Positions 10,485-22,342 of a DNA stretch of 64,000 nucleotides are shown here, one piece after another (within the stretch, counting starts at the first letter, position 1; every line of letters begins with the position of its first letter). The stretch is from Rhinopithecus roxellana. Taxonomy: Eukaryota; Chordata; Mammalia; Primates; Cercopithecidae. Position numbers and translations under genes: made by a program. The DNA lies in NCBI RefSeq assembly GCF_007565055.1, contig NC_044554.1, positions 58,340,176 through 58,404,175 of the forward strand. The letters run 5' to 3'. The notes beneath the pieces were generated by a model. It ran no database searches. It was not told the origin of the DNA and saw only the letters and a program-made list of their open reading frames with translations.

Positions 10485-10800
10485 TTTAATCCACATCTTC
10501 ACTATCCATATTTTTATTCAATCATGAATTTCGAGCTCAAATTTTACTTCCCTCATGATACCCTTTCCTGAGAACCCTAGCTTAAGTGTGACAATTCCCT
10601 CCTTGAATGTCTATAATTCATTTTGATAACCAATAACACATTGTCGGCTGCAGCTCATCAATTGTTCTCTTTCACTAATCTTTAAATATATGTATTAATA
10701 TTTTACTTTCCATATGCTTTTGTTCTTAAGGCCACTTATGAAAAGATATAGTCTTTTAAAAAATTTTTCCACAATGGGGACAGAGTAGGCACTCAGAAAT
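10485..10800 (+). repeat. Probable L2 LINE 3' region
   Basis: Contains 'gagctcaaattttacttccctcatgataccctttcctgag' and, 200 bases on, 'gacagagtaggcactcagaaattgtagcc', in the order of the L2 C-terminal coding end and 3' terminus. Strongly diverged. Confidence 0.45.
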
Positions 10801-12128
10801 TGTAGCCAATTTGAGCCACTGGATTTTTATTCTAGATTTTACCATTCTGAGTATGGAAAATGTAATTCAAGCCAATTCATCTCTCTGTACTTTATTGACT
10901 GATCAGTGTTTACAAAGTGAATCAAAGACCTTGGTAATTGACTATGTATAAATCTCAAAAATTATATAAACCCACATTTGCAGTAGTTACACAGTAAATC
11001 TGGCAGCACTTTCTTTCCGACTGTACAAAATGAACTTTTGTCCTTTTCGAAAAAATCAATTTATCAACCCACTTTGCTCTTTTCTGAACTGAATGGTTCA
11101 TTTGGGATTCGAAAACCAAATACACAAATGGATTATAATGTACAGTTTACGCTTAACTTTAGCTCAACCTTCACCATCTTGTTCCAAAAATCTGTGCTAC
11201 TTTAAAAAAACACGTGCATTTACCAAGGCAGGTCTGTCAAGAACAGCAGCATAGAAATAAGAATGAATACAATCAACCTGAGGCACTTTGTCCTTTCAAG
11301 GTGTTTCTTTTCTCTAATCAGTGGAATCCAAAACATAAAGCCCTACTAAGGGCAGGTTAACAGGTTATGACCTGTTTTTCCCTTGCCTTCCCTGCATAAT
11401 CTTTTAGTATTACCATTTCTCTATTTGTACTTCTCCACTAGCAAACAGAAGACCTGGCATTATTAAAGCCAATGTCTTTATGCCCTCTCTTTCACCTTCT
11501 GAGTAGCAGACAGTTTGGGTAGTTTAGATTTGTGAAATGATGGTTTTTGTATATACTAACATCAACACTTAGGAAGACACCATGTTTAGGGACTTTAGGT
11601 TGCATCTTCCAGTGTTATCACAAATAAAACCACCTTAATTTGGAGCACTTTATATTTTTCAAAACTTTATGGTTATCGTTATTTGATCCTCTCAGGTAAG
11701 AAGAATCAATTCAACCCCATTTAAAGAAAGGAGACTGAGACATATAAAGCTTTGACGTTAGCTCCTTAACCACTACAAATCAGTGGAAAACCAGGATTGG
11801 CATTTAGACTAATTTCTAAACCAACTTGAAAGTTGCTTAGAAGAGTGAAGAGAAGTGAAAATGTGCGACATGACTTCTGTTTTCTTTTCAAGCATTTAAA
11901 TACTTTTCCTTGATGAACTTAAGGAGAATTAGGCTGAAAGACAGAGTTTAATGCTAAATCAGAATAGGCATGCTGCTCTTCTGGCCCCTAGAGAAGAGCA
12001 AATGACATAAGTGTAAACCCTAAGGCAAAGTGGAAATTCTCCACTAACTTGTGTCCATGTGAGAAAAAATGCATAGACTTGCTACAAATATGTAAAGATG
12101 CTTTCTAAATGGATGCCTGACCAACAGA
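10801..12128. other. Unassigned intron sequence
   Basis: Contains a probable MIR remnant at about 11640-11770 (low similarity). Otherwise unclassified. Confidence 0.4.
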
Positions 12129-12143
12129 GGCATTCACAATATT

Positions 12144-12453
12144 TTTTTTTTTTTTTTTTTTTTGAGACAGAGTCTAGCTCTGTCGCCCAGGCTAGAGTGC
12201 AGTGGCGCGATCTCGGCTCACTGCAAGCTCCACCTCCCGGGTTTACGCCATTCTCCTGCCTCAGCCTCCCGAGTAGCTGGGACTACAGGCGCCCGCCTCG
12301 TCGCCCGGCTAGTTTTTTGTATTTTTTTTTTTTTTAGTAGAGACGGGGTTTCACCGTGTAGACCAGAATGGTCTCGATCTCCTGACCTCGTGATCCACCC
12401 GTCTCGGCCTCCCAAAGTGCTGGGATTACAGGCTTGAGCCACCGTGCCCGGCC
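12144..12453 (-). mobile_element. Young AluY of Old World monkey (AluYR) type
   Basis: Reverse Alu with a long T-tract and few differences from consensus. It carries 'cgcccggctagttttttgta' and 'caggcttgagccacc', variants common in cercopithecid AluYR copies. Perfect 15-bp target duplication: ggcattcacaatatt at 12129-12143 and 12454-12468. Confidence 0.95.
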
Positions 12454-12631
12454 GGCATTCACAATATTATCACACATAATTCAGATGCAGGGAGGGCCAG
12501 CTCCAGCAGAACTACCCAAAAATGGGGGTGCCTGGAAAGGGCAGATCCCTGTCTCTGAAAAAAGCCAGGGAGAAGTGAAGTGGCCATCTGTTTAGGGTTA
12601 TGGTGAAAATATGTTTTTTAAGATTCTAAGG

Positions 12632-12826
12632 CTATGCTGTCCAATATGGTAGCCACCAGCCATGAGGTCATTTAAATTTAATTGAAAATAAATAAAAGTT
12701 AAAATTCAGTTTCACCAGTCCCATTTCAAAAGCTCAGTGGCCATTATGTGGTTAGTGGCCCCCATATAAGATGGTACAGAGAACATTTTCACCACTGCAG
12801 AAAGTTCTATTGGACAGCCCTGCTAT
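12632..12826. mobile_element. Short hAT-like DNA transposon (MER-type)
   Basis: The ends form an inverted pair, 'gctgtccaata...' on the left and '...tattggacagccctgc' on the right. The interior ('gccaccagccatgaggtcattt', 'aaaagctcagtggccattatgtggttagtggcc') is typical of the MER-type elements that begin with 'ctgtccaata'. The exact subfamily is not resolved. It is interrupted at its right edge by the next Alu's target site. Confidence 0.6.
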
Positions 12827-12843
12827 AAGATCTTCCAACTTCT

Positions 12844-13136
12844 GGCTGGGCATGGTGGCTCACACCTGTGATCCCAGCACTTTGGGAGGCCAAGGCAGGT
12901 GGATCACGAGGTCAGGGGATCGAGACCATCCTGGCCAACATGGTGAAACCCTGTCTCTACTCAAATTACAAAAATTAGCTGGGTGTGGTGGTACGCGCCT
13001 GTAGTCCCAGCTACTCAAGAGGCTGAGGCAGGAGAATCACTTGAACCCAGGAGGTGGAAGTTGCAGTGAGCCGAGGTCACACCACTGCACTCCACCCTGG
13101 CGACAGAACAAGACTTTCTCAGGAAAAACAAAAAAT
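12844..13136 (+). mobile_element. Alu SINE (AluY/S-type)
   Basis: Starts ggctgggcatggtggctcac and contains both monomers. The A-tail is mixed (ggaaaaacaaaaaat). Target duplication: agatcttccaacttct (12828-12843) / agatcttccaactcct (13137-13152). Confidence 0.95.
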
Positions 13137-13152
13137 AGATCTTCCAACTCCT

Positions 13153-16100
13153 AATATGAAGTGATTGTACTGAGTGAAGTAATGCTATGCACTTCAGAGG
13201 CATGAAGGTAAGTTAGACATGGTCTCTGTTTTCAAAGACCTTACAATCTCATAGAAAAGATATGATAAGGTGTGGGTGTTATATAGGGCAACATCTCAAA
13301 GCATGGCTGTGCTAATTCCCTCACTGATACTCTCTCCATTTTCCTGTGGAGGCTCTTTGGATGGGGGCAATCTTGCTGTGACTGGGCACTTGCAACTGAG
13401 GAAAGTAAAATGCTTGGCAAATGCAAAAGAAGCTGAGACACTGGCTGAAGAAAGATCACACTTCAAGTTAAGTAACAAGGCCCAAGAGTGGTTCACATGG
13501 AATGAAAGTTCAGAAACCATGGGTCTTTCCCAATTGTAAACATTCTGCAGAGATCACCATATTTTACATAAAAGTAGTTTAATTTGTGCATGACCGTCTG
13601 GACTTGCTGAACTACTCATCTAAAAAAAAAAAAAAAAAGTCAGCAAGTCATTTGCCTGCTTTTTGTGACTGGTTTGCTCAACTAACACTTCCAGTTTAGT
13701 GATCAAAAACCACATACAGAGCCTTGGCCAGCTATCTTGCTAATATAAAGTAGGAGAGCTTAGATGGCAGGATGCAAATCCATTTATATTGCTGAAAACA
13801 ATTCAAAGGTGTGTTCTAGAGGTGCTTTGTTAATAGCAGTATTTTTGTGAAGGACAAGCTGTTATTGATCAGGGACTAATTACTCTCTAGTGAATTATTT
13901 GACGTCTATTCATCATGATCATCAGGTGTGTCTACTGTATTCTGGAAGTGCAAAGCAGGTTAAAAACTATCTTCTAGAAGTTTATAATCCAAGGTGGAAA
14001 GCTTCGAAACCCAACTAAAGGACATTATCTGCTATGTCCCTTGGACGTAATAGACATAAAATTTAAGCATATACATTTACAGGTAAATAATAAGTTGAAA
14101 GATTGATTCCTCTTTCTTTACATTTAGATGGTAATTTAGATAGTAATGAGTCATTTCGATAGTAGTTTCACTTATTTGTTAGTTTGGGGATACGTGGACT
14201 TTTCCTCAGGTAGGAAATGGCTCACAGTTGGGGCCTGCTTAAGAATAGCACAAAACCATAGGATCTTTGAACAAGTGACCCAGTAACCTGAGTTTGTACT
14301 GATACCCATATTGTATTTCTATTGGAGCACTTAGTCTATAGCTTGTATTTTAATTACCAAATACATATTTGTCTTCTGTAAAAGGCTGTTATATCATAGA
14401 AGTAATTCCTCTCTTTCGTGATTCCTCAAAGTTCTTAACCGACTATTTTTCTTATACTCAGCATTAGGCTCACACTTGTTCAGTTGGAACAGATGCCAGG
14501 GCAGTGCTTATTTGTTGAACTTAGTTGTTAAACGAATGAACTTGGCTAAGATGTTATCAAAAGGCAGTGTCTCTGGCTGAGCTCTTAGTAACCTTGGAAA
14601 TGGTGGTGGTTTACTATGGAACTCTATTTTACATTTTGATTTGTAGTTGTGGTTGTTTTTCTCTAGTGGAAAAGAACTTGGTCTTAGACATTTCGGTTTC
14701 AGGAAGAGGAGTATTAGGCATTTAACCGAGGGAATAGGTTTGTTCTTGGATGTTGAAAGAAAAAGAAGACATGATGAATAAGAAAAGAAGAGAATCAGAA
14801 TTCAGCCGATATACTTCAAATTTCCGCAGCCTTTGGAAAGTCCTTGCTACTCCTCCATCATAATTAGAAAACACTGACATTCAGAGCCAATTTAAATGTT
14901 TCCATCAGTCTGAAAAAAGTGTTGCCTGATTGTGCTCTCTAACCATGCTCAGTAATTAGAAACATAAGGCAGCGTTCTGGAGGTTTGCTTGGGACCCTAC
15001 CCTTCCCAGGGCTCGGGTGGCAACCCATTGGCTACGGGACTTTTATCTTTTCTCACCATCTCTTAGGAGCCCCAGCCCAGATCACAGGAAAAGTGTGAGG
15101 TTGCCATGGGCATTCCTGGAAAAACTAGAAACTTCCGGCGCCACTTTAGACTTTAAGATACACAGAAGAAGCTCACTCTGCCTGCCTGTTTCCTCGCTAA
15201 AGCACTATAGCTCTGTACTATACGTGGAAGGCAACAGTTCAAGGATTCAAACCAAAAGAGGCAAAAGGAGGATCTTCGTGACAACCAGCTTGAAATGGCA
15301 TCCTTGCTCGCTTCTTAGAACAAGAAAGCTGTTCCAGCAGCTGATGTTAGAGTTCCTCACACTCTTGCTGAAAAACCTATACTTTGCAGAGTGTAGGATT
15401 AGAATACCATCTAAGAAGCAGCAGCAACAGCTTTCTACTTCTGACAATATCTACAAAGAAAATGGAAAAACACTTGTAATCAAGGATTTCAACTCGACAG
15501 TTACCTAGCTTGTCAAATTAAAACATGTGGCAACCACCTGCTGAATATCTTGAAAGAATGATACTTTCTTGTTTCTCTCCCTGACTTAAAATCTCTTTGG
15601 AGTACATTTGCAATTCCTAATTTTTCACACTTAAACAAAAGCTGTCCACACTACGTTTAAAGATGACTAAGCAATTTTGTATTAAGTAACCAAAGAGCAC
15701 CCTGCCAATTTTGGAATAATTAAGTTTCTGCAGCCTAATATAAACAGTTCCAAGAACTACATGCGGCCTACCAAAAGTATATATTACAAGTAGTCAACCC
15801 TGTGGCCAGCTGGCAGACAGATCAACATATTAAAGTAGAATTGTTCAGAATTTGGAGTATTATTTTTCTTTTCTCCCAGTATTTTTTCTGCATCCAACTT
15901 TGTTTCTTTGGGAATGTTTTCAAATACACAAAGCAAGAAACTATTGTGGGATTGCACCTCTTGTAAACGAATGAGCATTTCTCTTGAGATCCTTTGGAAT
16001 GCACCTATCATTCCCATTTCAATTCCATCTACACAGGCAGCCAAAGAAAAATGGAGCAAATGAATCCACCTTCGTATCCCTCAAGTGAAAGCATTCATAT

Positions 16101-16208
16101 TTTGCTTGATCACCAGAAAGATCTGCATTGGCTGCTGGACAAGTGAATGTGGATATTAAGCCATAGGTCTGTTGAGTACCAAAACACCTTTCTGACCCTA
16201 GATCCTTG
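13153..16208. other. Three kilobases of mostly unassigned intron
   Basis: A reverse L2 scrap may lie at 13185-13260 ('gtctctgttttcaaagaccttacaatctcatag'). A 10-bp stem (13601-13610 with 13640-13649) flanks an A17 run. The segment 14960-15300 is relatively G+C- and CpG-rich for this intron and contains the start of a 163-codon open frame (15017-15508, plus strand). I recognise no family in its product (basic, Leu/Ser-rich, QQQQ near the C-terminus), and an open frame of this size is expected by chance about once in a window this long. Confidence 0.4.
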
Positions 16209-16213
16209 CACTG

Positions 16214-16894
16214 TGCATTAGTCTGCTCTTGCAGTGCTCTAAAGAACTATCTGAGGCTGTGTAATTTATAAAGAAAGAGTTAATTGGCTCATTATTCTGC
16301 AGACTGTATAAGTAACATGGCTGGGGAGGCCTCAGGAGACTTTCTTTTTTTTTTTTTGAGATGGAGTCTTGCTCTGTCGCCCAGACTGGAGTGCAGTGGC
16401 ATGATCTCGGCTCACTGCAAGCTCCCCTTCCTGGGTTCACGCCACTCTCCTGCCTCAGCCTCCTGAGTACAGGTGTGTGCCACCACGCCCAGCTAATTTT
16501 TTTTGTATTTTTAGTAGAGATGGGGTTTGACTGTGTTAGCCAGGATGGGCTCTATCTCCTGACCTCGTGATCCGCCTGCCTCAGCCTCCCTAAGTGCTGG
16601 GATTATAGGCGTGAGCCACGATGCCTGGCCGGCCTCAGGAGACTTTCAATCATTGTAGAAGGCAAACAGGAAGCAGGCATGCCTGACATGGCCGAGTAGG
16701 AGGAAGAAAGAGCAGGGGAGGTGCTGTACACTTTTAAACAGCCTTATCTTGTGAGAACTCACTCCGTATCAGGAGAACAGCAAGGGGGAAATCCTTCCCC
16801 ATGATCCAGTCGCCTCCCACCAGGCCCCTCCTCCTACAATGGGGATCACAATTTGACATGAGATTTGGCAGGGACACAAATCCAAACCATATCA
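16214..16894 (-). mobile_element. MST/THE1-type MaLR solo LTR, interrupted by an Alu
   Basis: In reverse orientation it runs from 'tgatatggtttggattt' (16894) to '...gactaatgca' (16214), with 'gaggctgtgtaatttataaag' and 'gagatttggcaggga' in place. A 5-bp target duplication cactg flanks it (16209-16213 and 16895-16899). No internal retroviral sequence is present, so it is a solo LTR. Confidence 0.9.
16345..16630 (-). mobile_element. Alu SINE nested in the MST/THE1 LTR
   Basis: Reverse Alu inserted in the LTR, with a perfect 17-bp duplication ggcctcaggagactttc (16328-16344 and 16631-16647). The nesting dates it after the LTR. Confidence 0.97.
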
Positions 16895-16899
16895 CACTG

Positions 16900-17286
16900 C
16901 CTTTACCAGATAGCTTTGTGGGCCAGAATTACTTGCTAATAAGGCTAAAGTCACAGATTTATCCCACCAGGAATGAGTTACTCATTTGAGGGGAAAAAAT
17001 CCTAAACTACGGCCCTGTGCTATGACATTAATCCTGGCCAGCTATATGTCAGATGTAGCTGACCACCTTAAATCGAGAAAATAGAGATAGTTTAGCCTAT
17101 CCCGCCGTGACCTTCAGTAGTGTGTATGGCCAAATGAATGTGAGTGTGTCATCACACAAAAGGCCCGTACATATTCAGCTGCCTTATAAGTCCTGTCGTC
17201 TTCTGCATTATATTTAAATTCAGATACAGTCAAGAGCGGCTGAGACTCTATAACTATCATCCCAATGAGAACTTTAATAAAAACAT
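16900..17286. other. Unassigned intron sequence
   Basis: Nothing recognised. Confidence 0.45.
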
Positions 17287-17975
17287 TCAATGGCGATCAT
17301 TAAAAAGTCAGGAAACAACAGATGCTGGAGACCGTGTGGAGAAATAGGAACGCTTTTACACTGTTGGTGGGAGTGTAAATTAGTTCAACCATTGTGGAAG
17401 ACAGTGTGGCAATTCCTCAAGGACTTAGAACTAGAAATACCATTTGACCCAGCAATCCCATTACTGGGTGTATACCCAAAGGATTATAAATCATTCTCCT
17501 ATAAAGACACATGCACTCATGTTTATTGCAGCACTATTCACAATAGCAAAGACTTGGAACCAACCCAAATGTCCATCAATGATAGACTGGATAAAAAAAT
17601 TGTGGCACATATACACCATGGAATACTATACAGCCATAAAAAGGATGAGTTAATGTCCTTTGCAGGGACATCGATGAAGCTGGAAACCATCATTCTCGGC
17701 AAACTAACACAAGAACAGAAAACCAAACACCACATGTATTCACTCATAAGTGGAAGTTGAACAATGAGAACACATGGACACAGGGAGGGGAACATCACAC
17801 ACTGGGACCTGTTTGGGGGGTGGGGGGCTAGGGGAGGGATAGCATTAGGAGAAATACCTAATGTAGGTGATGGGTTGATGGGTGCAGTAAACCACCATGG
17901 CACGTGTATACCTATGTAACAAACCTGCACATTCTGCACATGTACCCCAGAACTTAAAGTATAATAAAAATAAGT
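17287..17975 (+). mobile_element. 5'-truncated primate L1 (L1PA-like) 3' end
   Basis: Begins at 'aatggcgatcattaaaaagtc' inside ORF2 and continues through the ORF2 C-terminus to the 3' UTR and an A-rich tail. The remaining frame 17290-17760 is only the relic end of ORF2 (C-terminal segment after the RT domain), so the copy cannot retrotranspose. The 3' UTR carries four G-runs at 17815-17838, the conserved L1 G-quadruplex motif. The high similarity to consensus suggests a fairly young primate copy. Confidence 0.95.
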
Positions 17976-17977
17976 AA

Positions 17978-18222
17978 ATAAATTCAATAAATGTTTATGA
18001 AATATTATTCATGTACTAGCTACCTTGCTTAGTGTAGGATATAAGATGTGAATGCAACTATTCTGCCCTCAAGATGCTTGTAGCCTGATGGTGGAGACGG
18101 GCAATCAACAAATAAAATACAAATTAGGATAATGTCAAGAAGAAACCAAAAAAGAAGAAAAAAAGAAGCTGCTATGAGAGAGAACTACAGGAACGATCTA
18201 ATGGTTTCCTATGTGTTAGAAT
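17978..18222 (-). repeat. L2 LINE 3' end (reverse)
   Basis: Reverse orientation: 'aattcaataaatgtttatg', 'tgcccTcaagatgcttgtagcctgatggtggagac', 'caacaaataaaatacaaattag'. Diverged; the right end runs up to the next Alu's target site. Confidence 0.6.
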
Positions 18223-18236
18223 AAGATCTGGGTGGT

Positions 18237-18528
18237 GGCCAGGCGCGGTGGCTCAAGCTTGTAATCCCAGCACTTTGGGAGGCCAAGATGGGCGGATCAC
18301 GAGGTCAGGAGATCAAGACCATCCTGGCTAACACGAAGAAACCCCGTCTCTACTAAAAAATACAGAAAACTAGCTGGGCGAGGTGGCGGGCACCTGTAGT
18401 CCCAGCTACTCGGGAAGCTGAGGCAGGAGAATGGCGTAAACCCGGCAGGCGGAGCTTGCAGTGAGCTGAGATCCGGCCACTGCACTCCAGCCTGGGCGAC
18501 AGAGTGAGACTCCGTCTCAAAAAAAAAA
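18237..18528 (+). mobile_element. Young AluY of Old World monkey (AluYR) type
   Basis: Contains 'tcaagcttgtaatcccagc', 'aactagctgggcgaggtggcgg', 'gaatggcgtaaacccgg' and 'gctgagatccggccac', a cercopithecid AluYR combination. Target duplication: aagatctgggtggt (18223-18236) / aagatctgggcggt (18529-18542). Confidence 0.95.
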
Positions 18529-18542
18529 AAGATCTGGGCGGT

Positions 18543-19685
18543 AATCACTTTTTCCAAAAGGAATGACATTAATATATATACAGACATGAATTCATACAGG
18601 GAACATAAATTTATCAGACTGGAGTTTGTATTCATTCAATAAATTAAATTGACATCGGGTACGTGCCAGACATTCTCTCCCCTACCTGCAGATAAATATA
18701 ATTCCTTTCCACTTCTCTCTCCTAAATTGGTGGGTGAGGAGAAAAGCAACTATTCAGATTTGAGGGATGGTGAACTAGTCTCACCCACTTCTTTCCCACT
18801 TCAGGTCCTACATAAGTTACATAAAAATAATGATCCATCAGAAGCTGTTGCCAGAATTCATGCAGACCCAGGGAATCCACATTAAGACATTAGCTTCACG
18901 CAGCTAAGGTGGGAGGCACGAAAGAGAGCATCTTTCTAGACCCATCCAGCTCCGTGAACTTCCGACAATAAAAACATGGTTCTAACCCATCATCAAGCAG
19001 AAATATGCTGATTTAAACAAAGCTGGTCCACCGTATTTTTCAAATGCTGGTGCTTGATTCCAAGAAACAAACAGTCCATAATAAATTTATCCCAGTGGCA
19101 GAACATCTCACAACCAGCTTTTCCACTTTGAATACCACAAACAGACCTTTTATTTGTTGACACACAGTCCCTGGACATTCATGAAAACAAGATGTTCTCT
19201 TGCTGCTTTTTAAGTTAAACAGATTTAAGTCAAGGTCTCAGCTCTCAGCCGAATTTTAAAAACAGATGTTACATAGCAAAAAGGCTGCACTGACCCCAGC
19301 AACAAGAGGCTATTTCACTTGAACTTGGATATTCTTTGTCAGCAGGAGAAGTGATCAAAGGTGCTTTAAACTGGAGGCAGAAGCAGCCCAGGGTTTACTA
19401 CTGTCTCCATTCAGTGACTGCCTAGAAGGTCTGGGAAGCTGTTGGGTATTCGGGACTCTTGTTTTGGGAATAAATGTGGCTGGGAAGGGCTGGTGATTGG
19501 GAGGTGCAAATTCCTTGGTTTTGAATGGAGTTATTCAGGAAAAATGATCTTCCTCCCACATACCACCATCTTGTTTCTCTGAAGACCCCAGAAACTCTCT
19601 GTGAAATGACTCCACTCTTTCCATCACATGATTCCTTTCCCCATCCTACCCTCCCGTGCAAACACAACTCACAGCCAAGTCAAAC
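18543..19685. other. Unassigned intron sequence
   Basis: No repeat family recognised with confidence and no exon with splice sites seen. Confidence 0.45.
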
Positions 19686-19689
19686 TCCT

Positions 19690-19960
19690 GAGTCCTGCAA
19701 TGATTTCACCCTCATTTCTCCTGTGGGCCTTTGTCCCTGGCTTCCTGCTGCCCATAACCTGAAGTGCCCTCCACTCCTGCAAATCCCATATATTTTTCTA
19801 GAGTCCAGCTCAAGTCCTATCTTCATCCCAGAACCACCCTCCCTTTCAGCTTCTACAGCAATTATTGGCTTTGTTCTTGGTGATCGATACTACATGGCCT
19901 TGTTATTCAAATGTTTTATACCATCGCTTTCTCTTTACCAAGTCTGAAGCTGCTTGGTGT
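19690..19960 (+). repeat. L2 LINE ORF2 C-terminal and 3' fragment
   Basis: 'cctgaagtgccctccactcctgcaaatcc', 'gtccagctcaagtcctatcttcatcccagaaccaccctcc' follow the L2 C-terminal coding order. The plus-strand open frame 19525-19947 partly reflects this relic. Confidence 0.55.
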
Positions 19961-20119
19961 CAGGGCCTACGTCTCCTCTGACACCCTCTCATAGTGCTGA
20001 GTACTTTGCTCTGCAGTTATGTATCAATGGAAATATTTGCCGAGTTGAACTCCTTGAAAAGCTTAAGAATCCTGGCCTGAGACTCCAAGTTCCAAATAAT
20101 GTCACAGCTATGATCCCCT

Positions 20120-20500
20120 GTGCTATTTGCCCCACGTTCTTGTTTTACTTCTTCTGGGCACATTATAGAATTGTGCTTGCCTCTTGTGGTCATCTGGGGC
20201 CAAGTGGCTAATTCTGGTCAGTGAGTTTTGAGCAGAAGTATCATGTCACTTCTAGGGTAGCCTTGCCAGTAGGAGACCCTCCGAAGAGCTCTTTTCTCTC
20301 CACCATGGTTGGTAAGATTTCCAGACAGTCATAGTCTGTAGGGGTTGCTAAGCGTGGATGACAGTGATGTGGACTAGAAACCCTTGCCTATCCAGGGTTA
20401 GTGACAAAGCATGAGTGATAAACACGTGTTCGTTTTGAAGTTGCTGAGATTTTAGCTGTTTTTGACACCAGTATAACCTAGCTTGTCATGACTGATTAAG
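20120..20500 (+). mobile_element. MLT1-type LTR (ERVL-MaLR), diverged
   Basis: 'ttttgagcagaagtatcatgtcacttc', 'gtagccttgccag', 'agctcttttctctccaccatgg' and the 3' end 'gttgctgagattttagctg...cagtataacctagcttgtcatgactgat' are colinear with MLT1-type LTRs. Confidence 0.6.
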
Positions 20501-20897
20501 TCTTGGCCAGCTCTGACATTAGGTTGTACTCATTTCTGTTTCTTAGCAAGTACTTGCTCAGATTCTTGATTTCCTATTTCCCTTCTGAGACCTTTAGCGT
20601 AGATACAGGGATAAGTAGGTTAACCGGAACACTGTTTGCAGGTAGGGTATCAAGGAGTGGAAGTGACTCATATTTCCATTCCTTATGGGCCCATCTCTCT
20701 ACTTCAATGAGCCATAAAACTGCCACTAACTGTAGCAGTGTTCATGTGTTATGTGATCATTCATTTACATCAGGCATGACAAACCCAAATAGTTTAAAGG
20801 ACCAAATTGGGGAGTGTAGCTTATAGGAAAATGGAGAACATATGCATGCCTGCATCCCTATGAGCATTCAGACTCAAAATTTTTTTTTAAAAATGCT

Positions 20898-21260
20898 TGT
20901 ATTAGTCTATTCTCACACTGCTAATAAAGACATATCTGAGACTGGGTAATTTATAAAGGAAAGAGGTTTAATGGACTCACAGTTCCATATGGCTGGGGAG
21001 GTCTCACAATCATGGCGGAAGGTAAATGAGGAGCAAAGGGACGTCTTACATGGCAGCAGGCAAGAGAGAGTGTGTATGGGGGAAATCCGCTTTATAAAAC
21101 CATCAGATCTTGTGAGACTTATTCACTATCATGAGAACAGCACAGGGAAAAACCCACTCTCAAGATTCAATTACTTCCCACTTGGTCCCTCCCACGACAC
21201 ATGGGGATTATCACAATTCAAGGTGAGATTTGAGTGGGGACACAAAGCCAAACCACATCA
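20898..21260 (-). mobile_element. THE1 solo LTR (ERVL-MaLR)
   Basis: Complete reverse LTR of 363 bp, from 'tgatgtggtttggc' (21260) to 'gactaataca' (20898). It has the THE1 blocks 'cgtgggagggacc', 'ctcatgatagtgaataagtctcacaagatctgatggtttt' and 'cttccgccatgattgtgag'. It is flanked by a perfect 5-bp duplication, atgct (20893-20897, 21261-21265). Confidence 0.95.
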
Positions 21261-21444
21261 ATGCTGGACAAGGGAAGCACATTTGCAGGGCAGCATGGGC
21301 CTTGGGTTGCTGGTTTGTGACCCTGATTTCTACAGTCTTTCACTGATGACTGACCATGTGCCATGTTAGGCACTGTGAGGAGTTGCAAGGGTGAACCCAC
21401 AAGCAATCCCATACAGCTTTCAGTCTAGATGGATAAGTTGATTT

Positions 21445-21690
21445 ATTTAGACAACAGTTATGTAGCACTTACTATGTACCAAGCACAGTTCTAAGAACTG
21501 TGATAATATCAGTTTAAATCCTTGTGACAATCCTTATTATTTCCATTTTACAGATGAAAAGACAGAGGCTCGGAGAAGGTGAGTCATTGGCCCAAGGGCA
21601 CATAGCTAGTAAGTGGTAGAGCTGGGATCTACATCCAGGCAACCCAGCCCCAGATTGTATGCTTTTAATTACAGCACTCTGTTACATCTC
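21445..21690 (+). repeat. MIR SINE
   Basis: Nearly full-length core: 'agcacttactatgtaccaagcacagttctaag', 'cattttacagatgaaaagacagaggctcggagaagg', 'gcccaagggcacatagctagtaagtggtagagctggg'. Confidence 0.9.
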
Positions 21691-22342
21691 ACAAGACCTG
21701 TAAATGGATGATACAAAGTAGACTGTGGCAAGGACTTCAATGATGAAATGATCACGTGATTGCCTGGAAGGATTTATGTTCTTCTACTAATGCTCTTACT
21801 AGGAGCTGTTTCCTGTCAGCAGGAGGCCTTGGCCTGCTTGATGTTAGGTTCCGTTCATATTTGATGTTTATTAATGAAGTAAAAATGAATCTTCTGTTTA
21901 TATTCACTTGTGCTTTGGCAAACTGATTTATTATTTCACTTAAGTGGGGTTCACTTTAGAAAATAAGCTGAATTTGTCTTAAAGCCTTAAAAAAATAAAT
22001 GATCACATTTCACACTTTGACGATTTCTTTGCTTTGCTCACTTAATTAGCTTTAGACATGATGCTAAATCATCTCAGTTTATCTGTGTTAGTTTCAGGGC
22101 AGGTCCAGGTTTTGTGGGACCTGAAGATTATTTGAGAGGCCTTCTTGGAAAACCAGAATACAATAATAAATGTAAAAAGTTAGGCACGGGGGTGTTGAGG
22201 CAGGGACCTCTCCCTGTGAGAGGCCCTATGGCTTAAGCTCTACTGACTTTGGGGTAAATTGGCTCTGGTCTCTCATCTTTGATTCTCATGAGCATTTCAT
22301 AAAAATATCACAGCACCCTTATTTTGCTTTTAAGTTCAATTA
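21691..22342. other. Unassigned intron sequence
   Basis: AT-rich, no family recognised. Confidence 0.45.

Noticed and set aside
15705..15714. Second exact CArG match CCAATTTTGG
   Set aside because: Weak-type A/T core in otherwise unremarkable sequence. A few matches are expected by chance, so not listed as a regulatory site.
17290..17760. 156-codon open frame with apparent protein similarity
   Set aside because: It is the residual C-terminus of L1 ORF2 in a 5'-truncated copy, not a host gene.
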